A stretch of 64,000 bases of DNA from Magnolia sinica (Eukaryota; Streptophyta; Magnoliopsida; Magnoliales; Magnoliaceae): assembly GCF_029962835.1 (NCBI RefSeq), contig NC_080584.1, forward strand, positions 81,062,862-81,126,861, given 5' to 3'. Every line of letters begins with the position of its first letter. Positions within the stretch are counted from its first letter, which is position 1. Positions 23,736 through 36,299 of the stretch are shown piece by piece. Both the position numbers and the translations under genes were made by a program. The notes under the pieces were generated by a model that had not been told where the DNA came from, did not search any database, and saw only the letters and a program-made list of their open reading frames with translations.

Positions 23736-24216
23736 GATATGCCGATATGCAGGGCGCAAGATAATTAAAGAGCTGCGTACCTGGATAACCAATCCTTACG
23801 TGATGTTGTCAACTTGTGGCCTCGTAGCTTGGTACTTTCGACTACAAAATACTTTTCTCTTCTTGCTTAATCATGACTAATCAAATTATAGACCTTATAA
23901 ATTCTAAACTAGGGTATTTGATCATAATTTTAGTTCTTACTCATTTCTATAAATTAACGTCCCTTCTTATGTATGAATGCCCTACTAATAATCTAATTGC
24001 ATACTGTATGATTTGATCATTGCATTGTATTGGGCGATTTAGATGCCTAATATGACTATTTAAGATATCTATAAAATTGGGCCACAAATTCCTGTCATAT
24101 AGGGTGGCCTTAAATCCAATACACACCGAAGTATTCATGGTGGGCTTATATGGGTTTTGATTTGGGCTTTGATGAGGAGAACATATAATTATTGAGAGGC
24201 CCAAAATTTATTTACA

Positions 24217-24219
<3 letters not shown>

Positions 24220-24253
<34 letters not shown>
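24220..24253. repeat. TA microsatellite
   Basis: An uninterrupted (TA)n run of about 34 bp. Confidence 0.9.
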
Positions 24254-24255
<2 letters not shown>

Positions 24256-24261
24256 GAAAAG

Positions 24262-25100
24262 GTTCTATGCGGTCCAGCTCATGGGAACTCCTCATGAGGT
24301 CGAGTTGTGTGGGCCCACCATGGTGCGTGTTGAACATCTACCCCATCAGTTAGATGCACCATTTCATGGTGGGCCTAGGGTTTAAAATCAAGTCAATTAG
24401 TGACTTGCGTGGGCAACACCATGCACAACAGTTGAGAGGTTTACCCTCAATTAGAATATTCATAATCATTTGTTGGGCCACCGAGGCGTGGATCACAAAT
24501 CCAGCCATCCATTATGTGTCCCACTTGGTTAAGGGGTCAGGCCAAGTTTCAGATGTATCCAAATTTCAGGTGGGCCCTAGCAAATGCTTTTATATGTTTC
24601 AGCATGTCTTCACATGATTTTAGATGGTGTAAGGGCCACCTAAGTTCCGTGTACGACTGGTTTTTGGGATAACCCAATTTTAAAGGGGACCCATCAAATG
24701 CACGGTGTTGATGCCTAACAAACATCATGGTGGGGTCCCAGCCCTCTTCAAGCAGCAGGACGCTCAGCAGCATCCAACATCTGTTGCTGTTTTTTTTTTT
24801 TTCGATGGTTTTTCATAGGTTGGGCTCACATGAGGATGATCTAATCCATCACTTGGATTCCCGAGCTCGTGACAAGTCCAATTAGTCCAATATTCAATAT
24901 GTTTCGGTGTGTAGAAACATCAAAATGGGCTCTAACAGTTATTCATTACTAAATATCGTTATTACCACTATTTTCAATGGTGTGGCCTACCAGAGATTTT
25001 GATTGACTTCATTTTTCGGATCAAGGCCTAAAATGATCTGAAAAATAGGATGGACGGTGTGGATCACATACATACATCAAGGGGGGGTGGGTGGGTGGGT
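24262..25100. repeat. Dispersed fold-back-type repeats
   Basis: GTGGGCCCACCATGG near 24309 and CATCATGGTGGGGTCCCA near 24724 face each other. A second partial unit follows, ending with GGATGGACGGTGTGGATCAC near 25048. Non-coding. Confidence 0.45.
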
Positions 25101-25149
25101 TGTGGGCCCACAACCCCTCCCTTCTATTTTAAGCAGCTGGAGCATCTCT

Positions 25150-25150
25150 T

Positions 25151-25183
<33 letters not shown>

Positions 25184-25226
25184 ATAATTTTTTTTTTTGT
25201 TTTTGTTGTGTGCAAGAGTGTGCATG

Positions 25227-25263
<37 letters not shown>
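25150..25263. repeat. CT and GT microsatellites
   Basis: (CT)n at about 25150-25169 runs directly into (GT)n to 25184. A longer (GT)n lies at 25229-25263. The open frames here are repeat translations (poly-HT) and are not genes. Confidence 0.9.
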
Positions 25264-25265
<2 letters not shown>

Positions 25266-25532
25266 TTTGGCCAACCCAATGGGCCATTCTTAGATAGTTT
25301 GGATGGCATACAAACATTCTGGTGGGGCCCACTATCAATGGGTCTCACATGAAGTATAGAATAATTTAGTTTTATATAGTTTCTCTTATACAGCCACACC
25401 ATTAATCATATCATTATCATCATTATAATTATCTTTACCATCAATCGTATTATCTTCATCATCCATAAACACAATGAAAACAAAATAAGAATGAGTAGGG
25501 AGGGTGTACTCACCTTGATGGAATAGATGAAT

Positions 25533-25620
25533 GGTTGAGATGGATGGAAGAGATGGGATTGATGGGATGGATTGGTTGAGATGGATGGAAGGGATGGGAT
25601 TGATGGCCCACTTAGATCAC

Positions 25621-25654
<34 letters not shown>
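25533..25654. repeat. Short tandem repeat and CT microsatellite
   Basis: A unit of about 41 bp starting GGTTGAGATGGATGGAAG is present almost twice (25533-25604). A (CT)n run follows at 25625-25654. Confidence 0.7.
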
Positions 25655-25657
<3 letters not shown>

Positions 25658-26193
25658 GGTAGGAAATTGGTGAGAGTGTCGAGGATTGAAGGGGTATTTG
25701 TAGAGAATTTGCTATAATTGTGGTTAGATACAATTAATGTGATCTTAGTTAGCTTAGACTAGGATTATGAAAATTAATTCATGATTAGGAATTAATGGTG
25801 GATTAAATGAGACATGAGGTGGCATGGCATGATGACATCATTCATAAAGTGTTGTGTGGAAGAGGGTTGACTTTGGATACACATGAGAGAGGGGTGGTAT
25901 GGGTGTGTGACATCACACACATGGGTAGAGATTCTCTCACTTATGTGTGACATGGTGCATGTGTGCATAGCATATGTTGTGCACATGTGTGGAATGGAAT
26001 ATATGGCGCCATGCGCACATGATACACCAATGATTCTTCGTGGCATATCTTACTAATGGAGCATCATACAGACGCACAAGTGGTAGCTCCACAATCGCGG
26101 CGATGGGACGGTCGATATGAAATATATTTCGAGGCATTGGGATTCCGGTCAGTCAAGTGTGCACTATACATAGATAGTCCAGGTCTCGCCAAG
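25655..26193. other. Unassigned, possibly interior of an Athila-type fossil
   Basis: The sequence just left of 26194 should be the continuation of the element split by the LTR unit at 26194-28494, because CCAAG flanks that unit on both sides. I recognise no coding domain here, and the left limit of the element was not found. Confidence 0.3.
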
Positions 26194-28494
26194 TGTTCAC
26201 TCCCCAAGTATAGGGTTGTGATGTAGTAATAAACTTGGTGAGATCGAGGTCGAATCCCAAGGGATTGATACCTGTACGTAATGTGAAACTAACTAGAACT
26301 AATTAATTTCAAAAAACATAGCCGTCAATCCCCGGCAACGGCGCCAAAAACTTGTTCACTCCCCAAGTATAGAGTTGTGATGTAGTAATAAACTCGGTGA
26401 GACCGAGGTCGAATCCCAAGGGGCTGATACCTGTACGTAATCTGAAACTAACTAGAACTAGAACTAGACTAAGATGAAATCTAAATTAAATATAATTGAG
26501 GGAATAATGATGAATTATTTATCTAAAACTTAGAGAATTCAAAGGTAGGAAACTAAAGTGCCAAGGATCCACTTGTAACAATTGGGAAGCTATCTTGCAT
26601 TGATTCAAGGACACAACTGGAATCAGAGTCCTATCCTATCCAATTGGTAAGAAGAGATTTGTCAGATCTCTGAACTTCTCGTGGATCTAATCATCAACAA
26701 ATACGATTGGTGCAGATTTGGAAGTGATCCCGTCACCTAACCATGCCTAGGAGACTATGGCAAACAACAACAATTTACCAATCTCACAGCCAATCATGAG
26801 AGAATTGTGAAAGTTAGGAAGGGTTCCATCACTCAACCATATCCATGAGACGATGGTGAACAACAGGGTTCCCAAGTTCACAATCTCATAATGAAAAGAA
26901 TATACTCAAAGCTATTATAGATCTAATGTAATTTGAGTCACAATAAACTATTAAAAAAACTAAAAGTATTCCTTAATAATCAAACTAGAATCCATAAGAG
27001 TTCAATAATCATGAATCAAAGCAAAGCCACCTTCCTAATTACGCTACAAGCTTCACCTCTTAGCCCTAGCTAAGAGGTTTAGCCTAGCAACATGATTAGG
27101 CTAAATCCCTTAAACAAAATAAATAAAAAGAAAAAAGAAAAAGGAAAAATTCAACTCTACTCTCTCTGTCTCTCCGCTCCACGTCCAAGCTGGATCCTCT
27201 CTCCACGTTTCTCTCCCTCCTTTATAGGAAATTCCAGTTGGTGGCTGCGTGTAGAACTGGACAGCTGTTTACCACAACAGTCAGTGGTGAAAGAAATCTC
27301 TTTTGCAACAGCATGCAAACGGCGCTCATCTCGTGTGTTTGGAATAGATTTTCAGGACGATGAACGTCCCGAACTTTATTCTGACACCTAGGTTAGACTC
27401 ATGGCGTCCTGTTGCACCATGTGGGCGGTCCAGATCGTCCACCTGATCATCCCATTGATCACACAACTGTCGCAAAAATTGGACAGTGTCCGAACGCGAA
27501 AACAGAGCCTACGAAAGGGTTCTTGCGCTGTGCTGATGGTGGGGCCCATGATTGATATTTTATGAGAAATCTAGACTGTCAATTGCATTCTCCTCGAAAT
27601 TTTGGATGGGAAGGGAAAGTTTTAGATCAGATTCGATGTGACCCACGGAAGAAATCATGCTGCCACAGGTTTGGATGAAGCAAAACGATCTTTTTGTGAC
27701 CGGCACGTGCGCTTGCATTGATGTACAAGGTAAACATGGGTTCGACTATCCCGAGATCCCCTACAAGATGGACGGCTTGGATCGGACAGATGGTCCATGA
27801 TGGTGGCTCACTAGCTTTCGAAAAACTCCCCTGCGCAACTGTATGAGGAAGAAACAAAACAACAGTTGCCGTTTTTGACTCAGTCACGAGACCAACTCGT
27901 TTTGGAAGGAGATGCAGTTGCCGTGCACATCTGGTGCACTTGTGCACCAGCACACCTTGACTCAGGTGGAGTCCATGGTGATGTTTCTGAGAGATCCACT
28001 CCATCCATACGTTTTATCACCTCATTTAATGGGTTGAACCCAAGTTTGAAGCATATCCAGAAATCAAATGGGCCCAAAATCAGTGGTTTATGGGCTGATC
28101 TATCCATTGGGCCACTTCCAAAGTGATCCACTGGCTGAAATTTGACATGTACGGTTAATTTAGAGTGCTCATGCCTTATATAAAGTTTTGAGCTGATCAG
28201 ATGGTGGGAACCCTATAATCTTGAATTTTGGACATCTTTTAGGCCTGGTTAAGGTGAATGGCTGGAATTTCTCTGATCTTCGGCTTGTAAATCCTCGATC
28301 TTGGTCCCATAGAGTTCGTCCCTTGCCTTGGTGACTTTGGAGCGATAATTCCATGCTTTTAATACCCTTTTCCAGTCCATTCTTGTCAATTCACCTTGCA
28401 TCACAAACACGATTAAATTAAGCAGTTAAACAATACCATGTTCGTAAATCCAGGCAATAACTAGGGTCTAATATGTAATATTCGGCCCTCAACA
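26194..28494 (-). mobile_element. Athila-type (Ty3/gypsy) LTR unit with primer site (fossil)
   Basis: One complete LTR at 26353-28494 (TGTTGAGGGC...GTGAACA in element orientation, 2142 bp) is followed by the primer site TGGCGCCGTTGCCGGGGA, a match to the 3' end of plant tRNA-Asp as used by Athila-like elements. A short second LTR-end piece at 26194-26305 closes the unit. Identical CCAAG flanks (26189-26193 and 28495-28499) mark it as a single insertion with almost no interior. It lies inside the other Athila-type element (28500-32745). Confidence 0.7.
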
Positions 28495-28499
28495 CCAAG

Positions 28500-31400
28500 G
28501 GCATCGATCATCGTACATATAGGCATAGAAAATGGTACAGAATGGATGGGGTGGTCATCATGGTATCGATTTCGGTTATTTACGGTCACATTACGAGGGG
28601 TGTACTGTAAGGGGTTGATTGATTGAAGTGGCAAGGAATGAGTGACCAAGAATTACAGGAATTTGAGTCCTCATGTCCACGTTGGGTTGAGTATCCAAGA
28701 TAATAGAATCTACTGGGTAGTAGAATTTGTTAACCTAGACCAACACATCCTCAATTATCCCTCTCGGTACATGAACTGAGCGATCGACAAGTTGTAATGT
28801 GGTCCAGGTGGGTTTTAATTCACCTCGACCCAGTTGTTCATAGACCGAGTACGGATCAGATTTGCGCTTGCTCCTAAGGTAAGAAGTGCGTGCTCAATCC
28901 GGTAATTTCCAATTACACAAGCGATGGTTGGGCTACTAGGATATTTATATTTTTGTGGCACATCTTACTTTAGGATGACACTCACTTTTTCTGTTAAGAA
29001 GATTTTCTTTTGAATATTTTGCCGTCTTTTGGTCGTACATAAGTCTTTTAGAAATTTGGCATATGAAGGTATTTGTTTAACGGCATCTAGTAGAGGAATA
29101 TTAACCTTCACTTGTTTCAGCACCTTTAGAATATCTTGAGAGTTAGAGAGAGGTTTTGGTGTAATCAACCATTGGGGGAATGGTGCAACTAATTTACCTT
29201 GAAGTTTCGGTTCTAACTTATGTGGAGTAGTGCTAGATCTATCATGGTTGTCCTCTTCCGGGTCATTGGACTTTTCAGCCCTTATTGGAATGGTTTCGTC
29301 AATTATTTTTCCACTCCTGAGAGTGGTAGTAGACTTAGCTTGCTCCATTTGATTTAAAGAGCTCGGGTCGATGACTTCATATTGTTGTTTTGGATTGGGA
29401 AGGGATTGAGTTGAAAGGCTTTATTTTTTCCTAATCGTATTTTGTCTGAAGCCCTTGTATGGCCTTTGTAAGGTCTTAAAAGGCTTGTAGCATACCTTGA
29501 TTAAAAAGCTCCTGATTTTTAAGATGTTTTTGGACCGAATCCTCTTGAAGTTTTCCTTGATTTAGAATTTGATTAGGGTATCCTTGAGGAGTAGTAATTT
29601 GTCTATTCCTTAAATTGAAATTTGGATGATTTCTTCAACTAGGATTGTAAGTATTGGAGGTGGGTCCTTTGAAAGACCTCTGGTAATTGTTTACGGCATT
29701 CGATTGCTCATTCAGAATTTCTTGAAATGCAGGTATTGTTGGATAATTTTCAATTGTATGAATATTGCAAGCACAAATACCGCAAATAGTTTTCTTAACC
29801 TTATCCTTTTTAAGTTCCATGGCCTCAAGTTTCCTTGTGAGATTAGCCACTTTAGCATTTATATCGTCTTCCTCTTTCAAAAGATATATTCCGCCCCTCT
29901 CTTTTGATTGAGTAGGCTTAGAAGTGGTGCTAGGTTTTGGGGAGATGTCCCATGATTGTGCATTCTCAGCAAGTCTATCCAAATAATCCCACACATCGTC
30001 AACATTTTTATTCATAAATTCCCCATTGCACATTATCTCGACCAATTGGCGCATGAAGGATGTCAGTCCATCATAGAAGAAGTTTGTGATGCACCACGTT
30101 TTAAAACCGTGTTGTGGGTATGAACTAACAATATCCTTGAACCGCTCCCAACATTGAAAGAATGTTTCTTCTTCCTTTTAGGCAAAGTTCATGATTGACT
30201 TTCTAAGGGTGTTTGTTTTATAGTATGAAAAGAATTTCTTGATGAACTCCCTTGTCATGTCATTCCATCTACCAATAGATCGTGGATGTAGTGAATGTAA
30301 CCACATCTTAGCTTTTTCTTTCAAAGAAAAGGGAAAGAGTTTCAGCCTGACTGTGTCTTCAGTCACATTAGGAAAGTATAAAGTGGTTAGGATCTCATCA
30401 AACTATTTCAAGTGTAAATATAGATTTTCAGATTCAAGTTCGTGAAATTTTGGGAGTTGGATCACACTTGGCTTGATATACATGTTTCTTGTGTTTTCTG
30501 GAAAAACCATGTATGAAGGTGTGCTCACCGCCGCCGGTTGTAAATAATCTCGTAAAGTACAAGGTGGGGGTGCTTGATGCACCTCGTTTTCATCATGAAT
30601 TTCCTCAACCCTAGGTTGAGGTGGATTTGGAAGTTGGTTAACCGGTTGATTGATAGCTATAACTTCAGTTAACCCTGAGGATATCTGGTGGTGTCTAATC
30701 CCATGATGGATAGATAACCCCTCAACAAATCCTCCTTCACTCAAGAGATGTCAAGTGTTATCACGGACCCACTTGGGCATGAAACACTCTCAGCTCCCAA
30801 GTAACTAAGCTAACCTTAACCTAAGAGAGAGAAAACTAAAGCAATTAAGAAATTTAGAAATAGAAAGAGAGATTTAGAAAGAAGTTAGCAAATTAGAAGT
30901 TTCTTTATTAAGATCATGCAAAACAGAATGGCAAGTTACTTTCCAAAAACAAATTAAGAAAATTCCTAACCTAGAAATAGAAAGATAAGTTACTTTCTAA
31001 AAATAATTCAGAAAAAACCCTAACTTAAAAATAAAAAGTAAATAAACCCTAATCTTAACCTAATTCCAAATCTAATTAAATTTAGAAAAACGTAATCGTT
31101 ACTCCCCGACAACGGTGCCAAAAACTTGTTCAGAACCCCATGTGTAGGGTTGCGATGTAGTAATAATCTTGGTGAGACTGAGGTCGAATCCACAGGGACT
31201 AATCTCGTGTGTATTCTGAAAGTTACTAGAATCAAAACTAAAAGAAGATCTAAATCTAAATTGGGAATAAAATAAAGTAATTGTGAAGTATTTAATTAGA
31301 AACTTAAGAATTTAAAAGTGGGAAGTGAGGTTTTCAGGGATCCACTTGCAGCTATTAGGATATTTCCTCATTTGATTCAAGGAACACAATTGGAATTGAA

Positions 31401-32745
31401 GTCTTATCCTATTCAATTGAAAGATATATCAATAAACTCAGATCTAAACTTTCATTGACCTAATTCTCAACAGATGAGAGTTGTGAGGATTGGAAGTGAT
31501 TTCATCATCAAACCATGCCCTAGAGATAATGACAAATAACAGGATATACCAATCCATAACCACCATAGGAGAATTGTGAAGATTTGAAGAGATTCCATCA
31601 CCCAACCATGTCCAAAGGACGATGGTGAACAACAGGATTTACTATCTTCACAATCTCAATTCAGGAAAAGAAGATACTCAAAGCAATCACAGATCCATTG
31701 TAATTTGAATCACAACAAACCATTAAAAACTTAAAGTATTACTTAAATATCAAATTAGAATCAAAGAAGTTCAACAAGAACAAGAATCAAATAAGAAAAA
31801 TATCTCAATCATGCTACAAGCTTTACCCCTTAGCCCTAGTTAAGGGATTTAGCCGACCATAGACATGATTGGATATAAAATCCTTAAAGAAAGTATTAAA
31901 AACTAGGAAGAAAGGAAGAAGAAACTCTTGAATAACGGCTCCACCCCTTTGCTCTACTCCTCAAAACCCTAAATAGCCCAAAAATACTTAGGAAATCCAT
32001 ATTTATAGGCTAGTTTCCGCAAAATTGCAAAATCGCCTCAAATTTACGTAGTACGCATAACTCTGCATAACGCCTTCGATGTCGTCGAAGGGGTTTGAAT
32101 CCGAAAGTTGCGCATTTTCTCCTTTCGCACTATGTAGATCTTCGTGTCATCAAACCTTCCTTCGATGTCATCAAGAAGTCCTTCGATGCCATCGAAGGGT
32201 CTTTGATTCATTGAAAAAGTGTCCAAAACAATCCATCGAGTTACTTTAATTTCTTCAATAAATTCGATGCCATCGAACAGTCTTCGATGTCATCGAGCAT
32301 CTTTTTCGAGTCATCGATCATGTCTTCAGTTTATCGAGAATTGCATCCAATATGTTTAACAACCAACTTGATTTTCCTGTGAAAATTCGATGCCATCGAG
32401 CTGTATTCGATGTCATCAAATGATGGCTTCGATGTCATCGAACACCGATCAATGACATAGATTGTGAAGTGAATTTTAATACTTTGCTCTTTCAACCTCC
32501 TTCCTTTTCTATTTGGTTTTCTTGGATCTTGGGGTCTTAAAATTTTTCATCTTGGTCTCCAAAGATCCGTTCTTTGCTTTTAGCAATTCTTAAGCCTTAA
32601 ATCCATGCTTTTAGCATTCTTTTCAATCCAAGCTCTTAAGCTCACATTGCAATACAAACATGTATAAAATATACCATTAAGCATTATCATGTTCATAAAA
32701 CCAAGATATAAATAGGGGAAAATATACAATATTTGAGTCTCAACA
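28500..32745 (-). mobile_element. Athila-type Ty3/gypsy element, 5' half (fossil, arm 1)
   Basis: The minus-strand element is broken and incomplete. The 5' LTR is 31127-32745 (TGTTGAGACTC...TCTGAACA, 1619 bp), followed by a tRNA-Asp-type primer site (TGGCACCGTTGTCGGGGA) next to 31126. A gag region lies at about 30.75-28.97 kb with Athila-like phrases (HQAPPPCTLRDYLQPA, SIGRWNDMTREFIKKFF), and an aspartic-protease-like region at about 28.95-28.65 kb. The LTR U3 (about 32.07-32.45 kb) carries about ten copies of a TCGATGNCATCGA palindrome. The 3' portion is interrupted by the LTR unit at 26194-28494, and no matching 3' LTR was found. Confidence 0.8.
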
Positions 32746-32753
32746 ATGAGTCT

Positions 32754-33250
32754 CTACCTAAACAGATAGATCTCTTTGAATCCTTCTGTAGTGGGCCGAG
32801 CGTCTCTCCTTCTGCCAAGCAGGCCTACCTTAACATCTTCAGACCACTTAGCCAAGGATTGGGCCACCGCTCTCTCTGTTAAACCAAAGGTCTCCTTATC
32901 ACCTAATAACAGGGTCAGGGATGGTGGATCTTGGGAAGTCATCAACGGTAGATCCCAGTCATCCGACTCCGAATCTCCATTGAAGGCATTAGGTTCATCC
33001 CATTCATTCGACATATCGTACATTTTCGGTTGGAAGCTCAACAAAAAGTAGAAATAAGGATGAAAAATGAAAGAGAGGGGAATAGAGAAGAACTGAGGAA
33101 GCAGAGGTCGCCGGGGTAGAAGATTTCCGACTTATCGGAAATCGCTAAGTCTGAGAACTTGAGAAGAGGCAATGGGAGCAAATAACTATGATCGTTAGGG
33201 TTCTCCCCTCCTTATAGGTAGCTCGGCGGCATGCATTAATTGTCTACATT
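32754..33250 (-). other. Gene-like segment with promoter, family unknown
   Basis: On the minus strand a TATA-like CCTTATAGG region (CTATAAGGAGGGGAGAACCC on that strand, near 33216) leads through a CT-rich leader to a start near 33023 and a short acidic product of about 89 codons (YDMSNEWDEPNAFNGDSESD, then AVAQSLAKWSEDVKVGLLG). A counterpart lies at 55120-55390 in arm 2 and is less well preserved. The product matches no family I know. It could be a captured gene, or a promoter and small frame of a virus-like element. The 5' LTR of the Athila-type element abuts its 3' end. Confidence 0.3.
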
Positions 33251-34520
33251 TAATGTAGCAACCGAAGAGGCTCTTCGGCATGTGCTCGTGGCCACATGGA
33301 GACTTGCCCTTCGATGGACGACCCGACTCTCCAGGCAACCACTACGTGTCAGCACCCCATAGGTCAGAAACTGAAAAGGTGCCTTGTCAGCGCATGCCGC
33401 CTCGAGCGCGTCGTACCATCATTGCAAATCTATTTCAATCTTCGTGTATATTGCCCTTCTCTGCATTAATGATGAACTGACTCAACCTTCCATACACAGA
33501 TATCATCAATCCGACCTCACTACACCGACTTACTTTCCGAGCTTACGTAGTCAGCTAAGAAGTAGAGGGGTTATTGTTATGGGTAAAAATGAAATGGTGA
33601 GAAAGGTGGGGTTAGCTCAGACATTTGTATTTGTCCCATGGCCGGCCAATATGAATCTTGACCAAGGAGCTCCTCAACGGCCAAACAATGGTGGTGAAAA
33701 GACCTGTTAGAGGATGAAGTATTCTCGTTTCCTTTGACAGAAGACAAGAGCTGACCACTTTTACGGTCCCATCCATTTCCGAGCTCCTGTAACCAGATTT
33801 GTCTATGATTTACTAAGGCCAGTCCGAACTGGTTGTTCGAGCAAAAATCCCATGCACGGGGCTGTGCAGTTTGGAACTTGTAACGAAGTTCCTACATCGT
33901 ATGATAAGATGAAAAGGATGGTCATCCCCGATGTCATCTATACTTCGTCAAGGAGGGAGTTCGGTCTCAGTGCTCGGACATAACCTTCACAGGCAGATCT
34001 ACCATAGGCCATAGCCCGCATGAGAGACTAATTCAAATTGTTCTTCATCAGTACGATTGTGAAGATAAGTTTGGATGCTCGACCTCGGTCTCCCATCATA
34101 TGTGTTTTCCGACCCCAACCACACGGAGATCTCATCAAAGAGATCCATCTGAGATCTCTAACGAAGATTTAAGAAGATAACCATGACACGCTCGAAGATA
34201 GATTCCCTCTATAATACGCACCTACCAAGTAGAGAAATCACCATCTACGTCACCTTCACCGAGCAACTATAAACAAGAACCTATCCTATGGTAAATGGTA
34301 TGCATCAAAAGACAAGGTCTCATTTCCCTTCTTTGTGTGCAGGTGTTTGGAGGTTCAAGGAGGGTTAACCAGATTTCTACATCAACAATTACCTCATTTC
34401 AACCTGACTTGGACTCAAATTCTTAATTGGTCTTACTCAGGCCATTTTTAAATGGGTACGACCTAGATAATATCCAACCTAAATTTGGGAAGAAAAAGTA
34501 GTTAATTAAGCAAGTGTTTT
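33251..34520. other. Unassigned segment in arm 1
   Basis: Sequence of more even composition than its surroundings, present inverted at about 53.64-54.88 kb in arm 2. Short frames differ between the arms and carry no recognisable domain. Features include GTGGCCACATGG near 33289 and GTAGTCAGCT near 33548. It may be part of the same unit as 32754-33250. Confidence 0.35.
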
Positions 34521-34529
34521 TTTTTTTTT

Positions 34530-35360
34530 TTTTTCCCCTTGTGATTTGGATTACAAAGGAGACGTGGGCCCAAAAATGATGTATTTATTACCTTTCATCC
34601 ATTTGGAGAGATCATTTTAGATCTTTCACTCAAAATAAGTCATTGCAAAGGTTAAGTAGACCACACCACAAATAGCATTGGGACAATGATTCTCACTGGT
34701 AATGCATTCATAGGGCCCACCATAATATTTATTTTCCATCTAATCTCTTCATAATGTCACACAGACATGGATGAAGAGGAAAAACAAATATCATATTGAT
34801 CCAAAATTTCCGTGGCACTCAAAAGGGTTTCAATGGTAGGCATTCAATCCCCCACTGCTTTTTACATGGTAGTCCACTTGATTTTTGGATCTGTCTTATT
34901 TTTAGGCTCAAGACTTACTACAAGCTCACCATGTGGACGGACAGTTTCGATATAACTCATACCTCATGATGGCACCCACATAACTTGGTGACGTCAACCC
35001 ACCAGCCAAGTCGGTGGTGGCTGGTACACCAGCCAATCAGCTTCCGTATACAAGTAAAAAGCCTATTTTTCACTATGATTGCTTGGCAGTCCAGGTTGTG
35101 GGTCCAATTGTAATATGTGTCCAGTTTTTTCAGCTTATTTTAGGGCATGACAGATCCAAAGGTGTAGTGGACCGCATAACAATATAGTAGGAAAATGACG
35201 TCTACTGTTGAAACTTTCCCGAGGGCACATGATCCAAAACTTTTGTACCCCAATAAACTTTTAACGGTGAGAATTCAATACCCCCTGTTTTAGTGTGTGG
35301 TCGACTTGAAGTTTGGGCCTGCCTTGCTATAAAATGATATGGAAAAATGAATGGACGGCG
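34530..35360. repeat. Fold-back repeats at the inner end of arm 1
   Basis: A first unit runs from GACGTGGGCCCAAAAATG (34562) to GGCACCCACATAAC near 34972, followed by CACCAGCC-type terminal text. A second unit starts near 35090 and continues past the arm boundary at 35244 to about 35350. In arm 2 only the arm-side half of this second unit is present. Confidence 0.6.
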
Positions 35361-35399
35361 ACCAGTAACGACGTGGGAGGGGACGACAGACATATGCCC

Positions 35400-35650
35400 T
35401 TGACAAATGGAGACGGATTGGCTACTCCCCTTGACACCAGCCCCGTGGCTGGTGGTCGGTGCTCTGTGGGCCATCATAATGTATTTGTTTCATCCGCTCC
35501 GGTCAATTTTTAAGGATCATTTTAGGATTGATACAAAAAATGATAGGGATATAAATCTCAGGTGGACCACCGTTGAAACTTTCTTGGAGCTGACCATGAT
35601 GTTTACATGGCATCCAAACCGTTCATAGGTTTATTACCACTCAGATAAAT
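35400..35650. repeat. Partial fold-back element, CACCAGCC subtype
   Basis: Starts ACGGATTGGCTACTCCCC with CACCAGCCCCGTGGCTGGTG just inside, then the GGTCGGTGCTCTGTGGGCC and TTTCATCC blocks. The right arm is missing. Confidence 0.6.
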
Positions 35651-35671
35651 TGTAGGATCCGCCTGGACTGG

Positions 35672-36104
35672 GCAGGGCTCTGTGGGGCCCACCGTGATTT
35701 AAGTATTTTATCTACGCCGTTAATCATTTTTTGTCGTATCATTTTAATATATGAGCCAAAAAATAGGTAGATACAAGGATTAAGTGGATCACATAGTGGG
35801 GATTGAATATCCACCATTAAAACTTTTTGAGAGCTGGAGAAGTTTTGGATGAAGCTGATATTTGTTTTTTTCACTTCATCCACGTTACATGACCATATGA
35901 ATAGGTTGGATGGTATAAAAACACCACGGTGGCCTTAAAAAGGTTTCAAAGGTGGGTGTATTATCACTGCAGCTTCCTTTGGTGTGGTCCACCGGAGCTG
36001 TAGACCTGCTTAATTTTTAGCATTAGTCCTTAAAATAATCTGATAAAAGCAATGAGTGACGTGGATAAAATACTTACCTCACGGTGGGCCACATAGAGCC
36101 CTGC
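35672..36104. repeat. Fold-back element, complete
   Basis: The left end GCAGGGCTCTGTGGGGCCCA pairs with the right end GGGCCACATAGAGCCCTGC. The next inner blocks (AAGTATTTTAT against ATAAAATACTT) also pair. Non-coding hairpin. Confidence 0.75.
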
Positions 36105-36299
36105 CGGGAAGGATTACTTGGGTAGGAGGCAATCCACGTCCTCATTCCCTACAAAACTTTCCCCGGGGGTTTAATAACAACTCTTTCATGTTATGACTCA
36201 CCTTATTTTTAGATTTCTGACCTACCGCAGTGGAGTGAGTGGATTTGTTTTAGATTCCCGACCTATTGTGGTCTATCACGCAGATAGGGCTGTTCCCCG

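Larger units (their letters stand above)
26360..35244 (+). repeat. Giant inverted repeat, arm 1
   Basis: Position x here pairs with about 88,140 - x in arm 2 (checked at 35244/52890, 32745/55399 and 28494/59648). Over about 190 bp of the LTR near 32.6 kb against 55.5 kb I count about six differences, close to 97% identity. The arm holds an LTR unit, an Athila-type element, an unassigned 1.7-kb segment and a truncated fold-back repeat. The inner end lies inside that fold-back repeat, whose other half continues normally to about 35.35 kb, so arm 1 looks like the original arrangement. The outer end cannot be fixed because arm 2 runs off the window. Confidence 0.9.

Noticed and set aside
25077-25402. 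Several frames rich in His-Thr or Arg-Glu
   Set aside because: They are translations of the GT and CT microsatellites.
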